Assembly: GCF_030815405.1 (NCBI RefSeq)
Contig: NZ_JAUSWX010000001.1
Location: 186,001 to 250,000 of the forward strand
Direction: 5' to 3'
DNA: 64,000 nt
From: Agromyces albus
GTDB taxonomy: Bacteria > Actinomycetota > Actinomycetes > Actinomycetales > Microbacteriaceae
The position numbers were made by a program, and so were the translations under genes. Position 1 is the first letter of the stretch. Every line of letters starts with the position of its first letter. A model generated the notes under the pieces. That model saw nothing but the letters and a program-made list of their open reading frames with translations. It ran no database searches and was not told the origin of the DNA. Below, piece after piece: positions 42,785 through 51,436 of this stretch.

Positions 42785-43457
42785 CCCGGCCGAGACGCGC
42801 GTGCGGGTCGTCATCGTCGACGACCACTCGATCTTCCGCTCGGGCCTGAAGGCCGATCTCGATCCAGCGATCCTTGTCGTGGGCGAGGCGCACGACGTCG
42901 AGTCGGCGGTACTGGCGGTGACGGATGCCGCGCCCGACGTCGTACTCCTCGACGTGCACCTGCCCGGGGTGTCCGTGCCCGCCGGCGCATCGGGCGGCTC
43001 CGAGGTGATCCGTCGCGCTGCGCCGGCCGTGCCCGGCACCCGCTTCCTCGCGTTGAGCGTCTCCGACAAGGCCGAAGACGTCGTCGGCGTCATCCGTGCC
43101 GGTGCTCGCGGCTACATCACGAAGGGCTCGTCAGGCGGCGACGTCAGCCGTGCCGTGCACGCGGTCGCCGGAGGCGACGCGGTGTTCTCGCCGAAGCTCG
43201 CCGGCTTCGTGCTCGACGCGTTCGGCGCCGCGGTCGGCGAGACGGCATCGGCGAGCGACGAGCTCGACCGGCTCTCCGCGCGCGAACAGGAGGTCATGCG
43301 CCTCATCGCCCGCGGCTACTCCTACAAGGAGGTCGCCGCAGAGCTCTTCATCTCGACGAAGACCGTGGAGTCGCACGTGTCCGCCGTGTTGCGCAAGCTG
43401 CAGCTCTCCTCGCGGCACGAGCTCACGGCGTGGGCGAGCGCCCGGCGGTTGCTGTAG
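42777..43457 (+). CDS. LuxR/NarL-type response regulator, partner of the PspC kinase
   Basis: A 226-residue regulator. The receiver has the acidic pair in VIVDDHS, phospho-Asp in VVLLDVHLPG and Lys in YITKG. The linker leads to a LuxR HTH (LSAREQEVMRLIARGYSYKEVAAELFISTKTVESHVSAV). An insertion of about ten residues (SVPAGASGG) follows the phospho-Asp loop. The GTG at 42777 has GGAGG at six-base spacing; an upstream ATG at 42756 is also in frame. Its 3' end overlaps the convergent PAP2/kinase gene by about 35 bases. Confidence 0.9.
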   Translation: MDDPAETRVRVVIVDDHSIFRSGLKADLDPAILVVGEAHDVESAVLAVTDAAPDVVLLDVHLPGVSVPAGASGGSEVIRRAAPAVPGTRFLALSVSDKAEDVVGVIRAGARGYITKGSSGGDVSRAVHAVAGGDAVFSPKLAGFVLDAFGAAVGETASASDELDRLSAREQEVMRLIARGYSYKEVAAELFISTKTVESHVSAVLRKLQLSSRHELTAWASARRLL

Positions 43458-45030
43458 CCGACGCCGGGCGGTAGACGTCGAGGGCCGCGGGCACGATCCG
43501 CAGCGTCGTGCGGTAGCCCGGCACGGCGAGCTCAGCGGATGCCTCTTCGGTCGCCTCGAGCGAGACCTCGCCGTCGTGCGCGAATCCGGGCGGCTGCCCG
43601 TGACGGGGGCGCACGATGACCTCGAGCGAATCGGTCCGGAACGACTCGATGCGCTCGGGCAGCAGTCGCAGCTGTCGCAGCATCGCGCTCGTGCGCCGGC
43701 CGAACGCGAGCGAGGCGGCGGCCCGGGCGCGCGAGCCGGCGTGCAGCATGCGCACGTCGAGCACGCCGCCGTCGAGCTGCCTCCGTTGCAGGGGAGCCGG
43801 AGTGCCGGGGTCGTTGGCGCCGACGCCGACGAAGAGCGTCCACACGCGCGCGCGGCGGCCGTTCATCACGATCGTCACGGGCTCCGATCTCGTGAGCACC
43901 CGAATCGCGGAGACGAGCGCCGCGGGCCATCTTCCGAGGCGTCTCTCGAGGCGTTCGCGCTCGGCGACGAAGTCGGGGTAGACGCCCACCGAGGCCGTGT
44001 TCAGCACCGTGATGGGGGGTTCGTGGCCGAAGGCGAGCTCTGCGACATCCGCTCGCACGCCCTCACCTCGCTGCAGGGCATCGACGGCGAGTTCCACGGA
44101 TGCCGCACCCGCCGTGCGCGCGAAGTGGTTGAACGTGCCGCCCGGTACGACGAACAGCGGCAGTCCGGCCGCGCGCGCCTCATGGGCGACGGCCGCGACC
44201 GACCCGTCGCCGCCGCACACCCCGAGGATGCGCGGGGGATCGGGGCGTGCTAGGGCGCGGTGCACGGCCTCCGCGGCGGTCTCGTCGTGCAACTCGTGCA
44301 GTTCGGCGCGCGGGAGTCGTTCGACGAGCACCGCGGTGGGGTCGAAGCGCATGACGCTCGTGCCCGATGAGCGGTTCACGATGACGAACACGCCCTCGCC
44401 CTCGGGCGCGGCCGGCAACGGTCGATCCGCTCCGGTCGGCGGCGGGCCGGGAGCCACTCCGGGCTTCGGCGTCACGAGGAGTGCGCCGGCGCCCGCGACG
44501 GCTGCTCCGAGGGCGAGACCGCCGACCACGTCGGACATCCAGTGCGCGCCGGTGTGCAGCCGTGAATAGCCGACGCCGACCGCGACGGGTGCGATGACCG
44601 CGCCGAGCCGCGGGCTCTCGAGGGCGACGCCGGTGGCGAAGGCCGCACCGCTCGCGGAGTGCCCCGACGGGAACGACGGCGTGATGGGCGGCTTCGGCAG
44701 GTGCCGCCCGATCGGCACGTCGGCGAGGAGGGGCCGGTCGCCGCCGAACACCTTCTTGGCGATGACGTTCGTGAGCGCGCTCGCCACGAGCAGCGAGAGC
44801 AGGCCGCGGGCCGCGGTGCGCCGGCGTCTCGTTACGGCGAGCACCCCGGCGAGGGTCCACCACAGCACGCCCTTGTCGGCGAATCCCGAGACCTGGCCCC
44901 AGAATCGGTCGATCGCGGGATGCGCGTGCCGGCGGTTGATCGCACGCCCCACTGCGGCATCCGCCCGGCGAAGCCAGTGCGGCAGGATGCGCGTGCGTCG
45001 TACGGCGACTCTGAGGCTCGTGATGGCCAC
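43423..45030 (-). CDS. PAP2-family phosphatase fused to a diacylglycerol-kinase-like domain
   Basis: A 535-residue two-domain lipid enzyme. The N-terminal part has the PAP2 motifs: KVFGGDRP (motif C1), PSFPSGHSASGAAFATG (C2, catalytic His) and YSRLHTGAHWMSDVVGG (C3), inside about five helices. From about residue 225 a DAGK/LCBK catalytic domain follows: VFVIVNRSSGT, GVCGGDGSVAAVAHEA, PLFVVPGGTFNHFARTAG. Together they could dephosphorylate and rephosphorylate lipids such as undecaprenyl or diacylglycerol species. TACGCT on the minus strand ends six bases before the GTG at 45030, so it is leaderless. Its tail overlaps the response-regulator gene. Confidence 0.87.
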   Translation of the reverse strand: MAITSLRVAVRRTRILPHWLRRADAAVGRAINRRHAHPAIDRFWGQVSGFADKGVLWWTLAGVLAVTRRRRTAARGLLSLLVASALTNVIAKKVFGGDRPLLADVPIGRHLPKPPITPSFPSGHSASGAAFATGVALESPRLGAVIAPVAVGVGYSRLHTGAHWMSDVVGGLALGAAVAGAGALLVTPKPGVAPGPPPTGADRPLPAAPEGEGVFVIVNRSSGTSVMRFDPTAVLVERLPRAELHELHDETAAEAVHRALARPDPPRILGVCGGDGSVAAVAHEARAAGLPLFVVPGGTFNHFARTAGAASVELAVDALQRGEGVRADVAELAFGHEPPITVLNTASVGVYPDFVAERERLERRLGRWPAALVSAIRVLTRSEPVTIVMNGRRARVWTLFVGVGANDPGTPAPLQRRQLDGGVLDVRMLHAGSRARAAASLAFGRRTSAMLRQLRLLPERIESFRTDSLEVIVRPRHGQPPGFAHDGEVSLEATEEASAELAVPGYRTTLRIVPAALDVYRPASATATAGRSPTP

Positions 45031-45189
45031 GACGCCAGCGTAGGCGGCTCGGCAGTCGAGGTCGACGGGGTTGCGCATCCGCCGAAGATTCGGCGAATTA
45101 CTGAGATCTTCCAGCCTCCGCGGCTCTGCCCGCAATGGATCCCCGGATGAGGGGGCCCATCTCATCTGAGAGACGCTCACCAGTCCGGA

Positions 45190-45924
45190 TTATGACGTGC
45201 GCCCGGAATTCCGTCGGAGCGCCACGGCGAGGGAGGTCATCCACGCGACGAACAGCAGTGCCGAGAGGCTCGCGAGCGGGAAGAACGCCTGCACGATGAA
45301 CGTCGCGGTGCCGAGGATGCCGAGCCACGCGATGACGTAGCCCGAGATCCTCAGCACGCGGCCGGCGAGGCCCGCGCGTGCCAGCAGCACCGCGACGGCG
45401 ATGAGCAGCACGGCACGTGGGAAGCCGCTGAGCGCCACCGATAGCGGCATCACGCCGTCGAGCGCCTTGACGACCGCGCCGGCGGCCGCGCTCGTGTCGG
45501 CCGCGCCGATCGCCGGCGTCACCGCCGAGACGAGCGCGCCGATTGCCGGGATCAGGAAGCTGAGCACCCCGGCCGACATGGCGGCGGGAATCAGCGGTCC
45601 GTCTCCCACGCGGCGAAGGATCGCGTCGAGACCGCCGAGAAACAGCAGCGCGAACGGGAGGGGCAGCATCATGAGGAACGTCCCGACCGCGACCATGGTG
45701 CCGGCGTCCCGGAATCCGACGGCTGCCTCGACGGGCGTGGCATCGATCGCCGGATGGCTCGTCGCGAAGAAGACGAACGTGAACACGACCCCGATCAGGT
45801 AGGTCAGTCCGACGAGCACTCCGCAGAGCAGCATCCGTCGTTCATCCCGAGCCGCGGAGCCGGATGCTGCAGCTGCGCCGGAGAGGTGTGAAGTGGTCGT
45901 GGTGGTGGAAGGTGTCGTCGTCAT
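45190..45924 (-). CDS. DUF4386-like membrane protein
   Basis: A 244-residue membrane protein with a Thr/Ser-rich start and six predicted helices. The ARDERRMLLCGVLVGLTYLIGVVFTFVFF opening and the regularly spaced helices resemble DUF4386-family proteins, which have no assigned function. The ATG at 45924 is the first start after which the sequence looks coding. It is divergent from the second histidine kinase across about 110 bases. Confidence 0.7.
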   Translation of the reverse strand: MTTTPSTTTTTSHLSGAAAASGSAARDERRMLLCGVLVGLTYLIGVVFTFVFFATSHPAIDATPVEAAVGFRDAGTMVAVGTFLMMLPLPFALLFLGGLDAILRRVGDGPLIPAAMSAGVLSFLIPAIGALVSAVTPAIGAADTSAAAGAVVKALDGVMPLSVALSGFPRAVLLIAVAVLLARAGLAGRVLRISGYVIAWLGILGTATFIVQAFFPLASLSALLFVAWMTSLAVALRRNSGRTS

Positions 45925-46035
45925 GCCGACACTCTCGTGCGGAGCCGGTCCGCGGCGCATGAGCCCCAGGTCACGACGTGCATCGGGACATCGCGTCCCA
46001 TGACAGCGGGACGCCCTCTGCGGGAGGATGGCGGC

Positions 46036-47997
46036 GTGGGTTACATCATGGGAGTGCTGGCGGTCGGGTCCGGGCTGGTGGGCGCCGCGCTGCACGCGGT
46101 CAATGCCGCCGCCGACCGCGGCGTCGAGCCGTCGTTCTGGCTCCTCTCCGCCCTCGGGGCGTTCGCCTTCGGCATCACCGGGGCGGTCGTCTCCACGCGC
46201 TCGCAGGTTCGGCGGATTCCCCTGCTGCTCAGCGCGATCGGGCTCGGGCAGGGCCTGGCGCTGCTGTTCCGGGAGTACGCGCTCCTCGGTGAGGGGCCGC
46301 TCGACTGGCTCGCGCTCTGGCTCGGCTCCTGGCTGTGGGCGCCCTCGTACATCGCGTCGGCAGCCCTGCTTCCGCTGCTGCTCCCCGACGGATTCCTCCC
46401 GTCATCGAGATGGCGGCCTGCTCTCGTGCTCTCCATCGTCGCGCTCGCGGCGCAAGCGTCGAGCTGGGCGTTGACGCCGTACGACCTTCAGGACGTTCCC
46501 CTCGTGGTGCGGGACCTCGGGAATCCGGTGGGCGTCGCCGCCGCGGCGTCTCCCGTGGTGTTCGGTGTGGTCAGCGCGTTGACCCTGCTCGCGGTGGGGC
46601 TCGCGCTCGCCTCCGTCGCCGCGCGCTGGCGCGAGTCGACGGGGGAGCGGCGGCAGCAGTTGAAGTGGCTCCTCGTCGGCGGCGCTGCGACCGTCGTGAT
46701 CTTCGCGCTCGGCTTCCTCGTGCCGCAACCGGCGGGTGAAGTGGTCGCGGCGCTCGCGGCGATCCCGGTTCCCGCAGCGTGCGGCGTCGCCGCCTTGCGA
46801 CACCGACTCTGGGACGTGGACCTCGTCGTGTCCGTCGGCCTCCGCTATACCATCCTCTCCGCGGTGGTCATCGCCGTCTACGCCACGATCGTCGCCGTGC
46901 TGGGCGCTTCGACGGGAGCGCCGGTCGTCGCGACGGCCGTGGTGGCGCTCGTGCTGCTGCCCCTGCACTCCTGGCTCCAGCGCTGGACGAACCGGCTCGT
47001 GCACGGCGAGCCCGACGATCCCAGCACGGCCCTCGCACGACTCGGCGAGCAGTTGGAGGCCACGTCCGACCCCGCTGACGTCGCCGACCGGCTGCTGCCC
47101 CAGGTCGTGGCGCGAATCTCCGGTCTGCTGCAGTCGCCGTACACCGCGATCCGCCTGGCCGACGGTGGCGTCGTCGAGCACGGCATGAGGCCGGAAGACC
47201 TCGACCAGGTCCCGCTGCGGTACGGAGGGGCGGAGGTGGGAACCCTCGAGCTCGCGCACCGACCCCGCTCCCGCAGAGAGGCGGGCAGGCTCGACCTCCT
47301 CGCTCGGCAGGCCGCCGTCGCGGTGCACTCCGTGCTCCTCACCCGTGAGGCTCGACGCTCGAGGCAACTCGTCGTCGCGGCGCGCGAGGAGGAGCGGCGG
47401 CGGCTCCGCTGGGACCTCCACGACGGCGTCGGGCCCTCCATCGCCGCCTTGGCGCTGCAGGCGGAGACCGCGAGGGACCTGGTCGCCGAAGATCCGGCCG
47501 CCGCCACCGAGATCCTCGACCGCCTCGTGCCGCGCCTCAACGGCGCGGTCGCCGAGGTTCGGGCGATCGTGCACGAGCTGCGGCCGCCGACGCTCGACGA
47601 GCTCGGGCTCGCCGGTGCCGTCCGGGAGCTGGCGACCCGCTTCGCCGGTCGCGACCTCCAGGTCGAGGTCGACCTGTCCGACGTCGGCGAGCTGCCCGCC
47701 GCGGTCGACCTCGCCGCCTACCGGATCGTCTCGGAGGCGCTTGCGAACGCCGTGCGGCACTCCGGCGCCGCCACGGTGCGCGTCACGGCGAAGCGCGACG
47801 GCCCGTGGCTGAGCGTCGAGGTGGCCGACGACGGCCGTGGCATCGATGCGGATGGCCGGGTCGGGGTCGGGCTGGCGTCGATGCGCGCCCGCGCCGAGGA
47901 ACTGAACGGGCGGTGCGTCGTCGGCGCACCCGCCGACGGCACGGGCACCGTCGTGTCGGTCCTGCTGCCCCTGATTTTGGAGGAGGAGCCCCGATGA
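46036..47997 (+). CDS. Sensor histidine kinase with 7-9 TM segments and GAF-like linker
   Basis: A 653-residue NarL-class kinase. The first 330 residues hold about nine helices. A linker region near residues 360-440 (SGLLQSPYTAIRLADGG) looks like a GAF-type fold. The HisKA_3 box is RRRLRWDLHDGVGPSIAALALQ (His near residue 462), and the ATPase motifs are VSEALANAVRHSG and ADDGRGIDADGRVGVGLASM. GGGAGG is about eight bases before the GTG at 46036; other in-frame ATGs exist at 46000 and 46048. It overlaps the next regulator gene by four bases. Confidence 0.88.
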   Translation: MGYIMGVLAVGSGLVGAALHAVNAAADRGVEPSFWLLSALGAFAFGITGAVVSTRSQVRRIPLLLSAIGLGQGLALLFREYALLGEGPLDWLALWLGSWLWAPSYIASAALLPLLLPDGFLPSSRWRPALVLSIVALAAQASSWALTPYDLQDVPLVVRDLGNPVGVAAAASPVVFGVVSALTLLAVGLALASVAARWRESTGERRQQLKWLLVGGAATVVIFALGFLVPQPAGEVVAALAAIPVPAACGVAALRHRLWDVDLVVSVGLRYTILSAVVIAVYATIVAVLGASTGAPVVATAVVALVLLPLHSWLQRWTNRLVHGEPDDPSTALARLGEQLEATSDPADVADRLLPQVVARISGLLQSPYTAIRLADGGVVEHGMRPEDLDQVPLRYGGAEVGTLELAHRPRSRREAGRLDLLARQAAVAVHSVLLTREARRSRQLVVAAREEERRRLRWDLHDGVGPSIAALALQAETARDLVAEDPAAATEILDRLVPRLNGAVAEVRAIVHELRPPTLDELGLAGAVRELATRFAGRDLQVEVDLSDVGELPAAVDLAAYRIVSEALANAVRHSGAATVRVTAKRDGPWLSVEVADDGRGIDADGRVGVGLASMRARAEELNGRCVVGAPADGTGTVVSVLLPLILEEEPR

Positions 47998-48641
47998 GCC
48001 TTCGAGTTCTCGTGGTCGACGACCATCCGCTGTACCGCGACGGCCTGGTCACCGCGATCGCCGCCATGCCCGAGATCGAGGTGATCGGCGATGCCGCCGA
48101 CGGTGTCGCCGCCGTGCGCGCGGCGAAAGAGCTTGCGCCCGACGTCGTCGTCATGGACCTGCACATGCCCGAGCTGAACGGCATCGAGGCGACGCGCCAG
48201 ATCGTCGCGGAGCGGCCGGCCACGGCCGTGCTCGTGCTGACGATGCTCGACGGCGACGATTCCGTCTTCGCGGCGATGCGCGCCGGCGCGCGCGGCTACC
48301 TGCTGAAGGGCGCCGACCGGGCCGAGATCCGCCGGGCGCTCGAGGCGGTGGCCCACGGCGAGGTCGTCTTCAGCGCGGGCATCGCGTCGCGGGTGCTCTC
48401 GTTCTTCGCCGCCGGACCGGCCCGATCGGCACTGTCGCCCTTCCCGAGCCTGACCGAGCGCGAGCGGGAGATCCTCGACCTCGTGGCACGCGGCCTCACG
48501 AACGCGGCGATCGCGCAGCGATTGGTGCTCTCGAGCAAGACCGTGCGCAACCACGTGAGCAACGTCTTCACCAAGCTTCAGGTGGCCGGCCGCGCCGAGG
48601 CGGTGGCCCAGGCCCGCGACGCGGGACTCGGCGCACCCTGA
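47994..48641 (+). CDS. LuxR/NarL-type response regulator
   Basis: A 215-residue regulator with receiver (VLVVDDHPLYRDG; phospho-Asp in VVVMDLHMPELNG; Lys in YLLKG) and LuxR HTH (LTEREREILDLVARGLTNAAIAQRLVLSSKTVRNHVSNV). Its start lies within the kinase stop (ATGA), making a clear cognate pair. Four bases separate its stop from that of the convergent regulator that follows. Confidence 0.92.
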   Translation: MSLRVLVVDDHPLYRDGLVTAIAAMPEIEVIGDAADGVAAVRAAKELAPDVVVMDLHMPELNGIEATRQIVAERPATAVLVLTMLDGDDSVFAAMRAGARGYLLKGADRAEIRRALEAVAHGEVVFSAGIASRVLSFFAAGPARSALSPFPSLTEREREILDLVARGLTNAAIAQRLVLSSKTVRNHVSNVFTKLQVAGRAEAVAQARDAGLGAP

Positions 48642-48645
48642 GCAC

Positions 48646-49284
48646 TCAGAGCAGCCCGAGCTCCATCGCCCGCGTCACCGCGCGAGTGCGGTCGTTCACC
48701 TCGAGCTTCTCGAACGCGTGCAGCAGGTGGGTCTTCACGGTCGCCTCGCCGATGTAGAGCTCGCGGGCGATCTCGGGGTTCGAGCGGCCGGCGGCGACGA
48801 GGGCGAGCACCTCGAGCTCACGTGGCGAGAGGGCGGGCAGGTCGACGGATGCCGCAGCCGCCCGCACTCGCGAGACGAGCTTCGCGGCGATCGACGGGGC
48901 GAGCACCGTCTCACCCGCAGCGACCGCACGGATGCCCTCGAGGATCTCCGCTTGCGGCGCCGCCTTCAGGAGGTAGCCGCCCGCGCCCGCCTCGATCGCG
49001 GCGAGGATGTGGTCGTCGGTCTCGTACGTCGTGAGCACGAGCACTCGCGTGCCGGTGCCGGCCGCGACGATGCTCGCCGTCGCGCTCGCGCCGTCGACGC
49101 CCGGCATGCGCAGGTCCATGAGCACGAGGTCGGGGCGCTCGGCCTCGGCGAGGGCGACCGCCTCCACGCCGTCGGCGGCCTCGCCGACCACCTCGATGCC
49201 CGGCGCGGTCTCGAGCAGTCCCACGATGCCGGCGCGCACGATGGGGTGGTCGTCGGCGACGACGACGCGGATGGGCTCGGTCAT
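48646..49284 (-). CDS. LuxR/NarL-type response regulator of an ABC-exporter operon
   Basis: A 212-residue regulator: receiver VVVADDHPIVRAG, phospho-Asp in LVLMDLRMPGVDG, Lys in YLLKAA, and HTH LSPRELEVLALVAAGRSNPEIARELYIGEATVKTHLLHA. It overlaps the upstream kinase by four bases. The gene order ATPase, permease, kinase, regulator on one strand is that of DesKR/antibiotic-exporter modules, where the pair controls the transporter. Confidence 0.92.
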   Translation of the reverse strand: MTEPIRVVVADDHPIVRAGIVGLLETAPGIEVVGEAADGVEAVALAEAERPDLVLMDLRMPGVDGASATASIVAAGTGTRVLVLTTYETDDHILAAIEAGAGGYLLKAAPQAEILEGIRAVAAGETVLAPSIAAKLVSRVRAAAASVDLPALSPRELEVLALVAAGRSNPEIARELYIGEATVKTHLLHAFEKLEVNDRTRAVTRAMELGLL

Positions 49285-50534
49285 GCGGGGTTCTCCTCGG
49301 TGGCCGGTGTCGCTGTCGACGTGGGTGACGGCAGCGCGGGTGTCGGCGGCGTCGCGGTCGGCGCGGCGGCATCCGTTCGGGGCACGACCACGCGCAAGAC
49401 CGTGCCGCCCGACTCGCCCGGGCCGAACGCGAACTCGCCGCCGACGAGCGCGACGCGATCGCGCATGCCGGCGAGCCCGAATCCGCCCTCTCCGGGCACC
49501 GCGCCTGCCGGCCCGACGCCGTCATCGCGCACGACGAGCACCACCTCGGCAGGCCCCGCCGTGATCTCGATCGTCGCGTGCCCGGCGTGGGCGTGCTTGC
49601 GCACGTTCGCGAGCCCCTCTTGCGCGCACCGCAGCAGCACGACCTCGAGCTCGCGATCGAGCGCGTCGGCGTCGGCCGTCACCGAGACCCGCACTCCCGT
49701 CTCGCGTTCGAAGCTCGTCGCCAGCCGGCGCAGCGCATCGGCGAGCCCGGCCTCGGACTCGACGGGCGTGAGCGACGCGACGAGTCCGCGCGCCTCGGTG
49801 AGCGCCTCGCGGGCCATCTGCTCGATGAGCTCCACGTCGCCGCGAGCGGATGCCGCCGCCACGCCCTCGATCGGCTCGAGCCGGTTGCCCGCCCGCTGCG
49901 CGACCATCACGAGCCCGGTCAGGCTCTGCGCGATCGTGTCGTGGATCTCACGGGCGAGCCGCCCGCGCTCCTCGAGGACTCCCGAGTCGCGGTGCATCAC
50001 GGCGAGCTGCCCCTGTGCCGTCTGGAGCTCATCGAGCAGCCGACCGCGCTCGTCGCCATACTCGGCGATGCGGGTGATCCAGAGCCCGAGTGCGATGCTG
50101 AAGCCCACCGAGAACAGCGCAGTCGGCACACCGCTCAAGATATCCCCGGGCCCGTCGAGCAGGGCGTACCCGACGGCGAGCGCGAACGCGATGAGGAGGT
50201 TCGAGGCGATCGCGCTGCGGGTGCTCGGCGCGGTGAACCACAGGAACGGGTAGATGAAGGTCTGCATGATGGCGAACGCGGGTTCGAACGCGCATCCGAA
50301 ACCGATGATCGCCGCGAACACCATGGCGATCACGATGAAGTGGCCCATCGGGGCGCCCGGCCCCGAGCCGGGGATGAACCAGCGCGCGTACGCGGCGTAG
50401 AACACGAGGAACGCCCCCAGGACGATCCACGTGCCCCACTCCTCAGGCCCGTAGGGCGGCTGGCGAAGGTTGATCAGCGCGGTGACGGCCGTGACGGCCA
50501 CCGCCGCGAGATCCCACCATCTGAGCCTGCGCAT
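49281..50534 (-). CDS. Sensor histidine kinase (DesK-like) of the ABC-exporter operon
   Basis: A 417-residue kinase with five to six N-terminal helices (to about residue 155). The HisKA_3 box is ERGRLAREIHDTIAQSLTGLVMV (His near residue 193). The ATP-binding domain has RCAQEGLANVRKHAHA and RDDGVGP, then GGFGLAGMRDRV. The tail is a Pro/Thr-rich stretch of about 35 residues. Short helical sensors of this sort usually detect membrane perturbation. It overlaps the response regulator and is separated by 20 bases from the permease upstream. Confidence 0.9.
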   Translation of the reverse strand: MRRLRWWDLAAVAVTAVTALINLRQPPYGPEEWGTWIVLGAFLVFYAAYARWFIPGSGPGAPMGHFIVIAMVFAAIIGFGCAFEPAFAIMQTFIYPFLWFTAPSTRSAIASNLLIAFALAVGYALLDGPGDILSGVPTALFSVGFSIALGLWITRIAEYGDERGRLLDELQTAQGQLAVMHRDSGVLEERGRLAREIHDTIAQSLTGLVMVAQRAGNRLEPIEGVAAASARGDVELIEQMAREALTEARGLVASLTPVESEAGLADALRRLATSFERETGVRVSVTADADALDRELEVVLLRCAQEGLANVRKHAHAGHATIEITAGPAEVVLVVRDDGVGPAGAVPGEGGFGLAGMRDRVALVGGEFAFGPGESGGTVLRVVVPRTDAAAPTATPPTPALPSPTSTATPATEENPA

Positions 50535-50554
50535 GCTGCTACCTTCGCACGCGA

Positions 50555-51436
50555 CTAGGCGTCGCGTCGGATCCACCGGAACGTCAGCCGGCTGATGACG
50601 AGACCGATGACGAGCCAGGCGACGAGTGCGATCGCGACCCAGCCGAGATCCCATTCCTGGTTCTGTTCGAGCACCTTGAAGTCGTCGGGCAGGAACGCCG
50701 CTCGCATGCCCTGCGCCATCCATTTGAGGGGGAAGATGCTCGCGAGGTTCTGCATCCATTCGGGCAGGATGTTGAAGCGAAGGTAGACGCCCGAGATGAA
50801 CTGCAGCACGAGCACGATCGGGATGACGACCGCCGTCGCGCTCTTGCCCGAGCGCGGGAGCGCCGACAGCGCGATGCCGAGCAGCGCCGACGTCGCGACG
50901 CCGAGCACGAAGACCCACGCGAACGTGAGCCACGCGTCCGTGGTGGTCGGCAGCGCGATGCCGAACAGGGTCGCCGAGACGAGCAGCAACAGGCCCGCCT
51001 GCAGCACCGCGGTCACGAACACCTGGCCGATCTTGCCGAGGAAGTACGAGACCGGCGAGAGCGGCGTGCCGCCGAGGCGTTTCAGGGTGCCGTCGCCCTT
51101 CTCGGTGGCGATGTCGACGGCGAGGTTCTGCACGCCCGAGAGCAGCATGCCCGCGGCGAGCATGCCCGGCAGGTAGTAGGCGCCCACCGAGATCCCCTCG
51201 GCGCCCGGTCCGGTCTGGATGTCGCCTGCTGCGCTGAACGCCGCGGTGAAGATGCCGAGCATGATGATCGGGAAGAGGAAGGTGAAGAACACGGCATCCG
51301 GCGACCGGAAGTAGCCCTTGATCTCGTACCCGATTCGCGAGGCGCCGATCCGCAGCATGCCGGGCCGGGTCGCGCGCCCGTGGCTTCCGTGTGCCGCGTG
51401 GGCGGCGCCGGTCGTGGTGGTCGTCGTCTCGCTCAT
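50555..51436 (-). CDS. ABC-2 type exporter permease
   Basis: A 293-residue membrane subunit. A Thr/His/Gly-rich start precedes six helices. The amphipathic entry segment GYEIKGYFRSPDAVFFTFLFP and the GTLKRLGGTPLSPVSYFLGK loop are typical of the ABC-2 fold (drug, lipid or lantibiotic exporters). It overlaps the ATPase gene by four bases. Confidence 0.9.
   Translation of the reverse strand: MSETTTTTTGAAHAAHGSHGRATRPGMLRIGASRIGYEIKGYFRSPDAVFFTFLFPIIMLGIFTAAFSAAGDIQTGPGAEGISVGAYYLPGMLAAGMLLSGVQNLAVDIATEKGDGTLKRLGGTPLSPVSYFLGKIGQVFVTAVLQAGLLLLVSATLFGIALPTTTDAWLTFAWVFVLGVATSALLGIALSALPRSGKSATAVVIPIVLVLQFISGVYLRFNILPEWMQNLASIFPLKWMAQGMRAAFLPDDFKVLEQNQEWDLGWVAIALVAWLVIGLVISRLTFRWIRRDA

Noticed and set aside
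40106..43093. A very long open frame on the minus strand across the PspC genes and kinase
   Set aside because: It is antisense to well-supported genes, is extremely rich in Arg, Ala, Gly and His, has no domain, and is a normal product of high-GC third-position bias.
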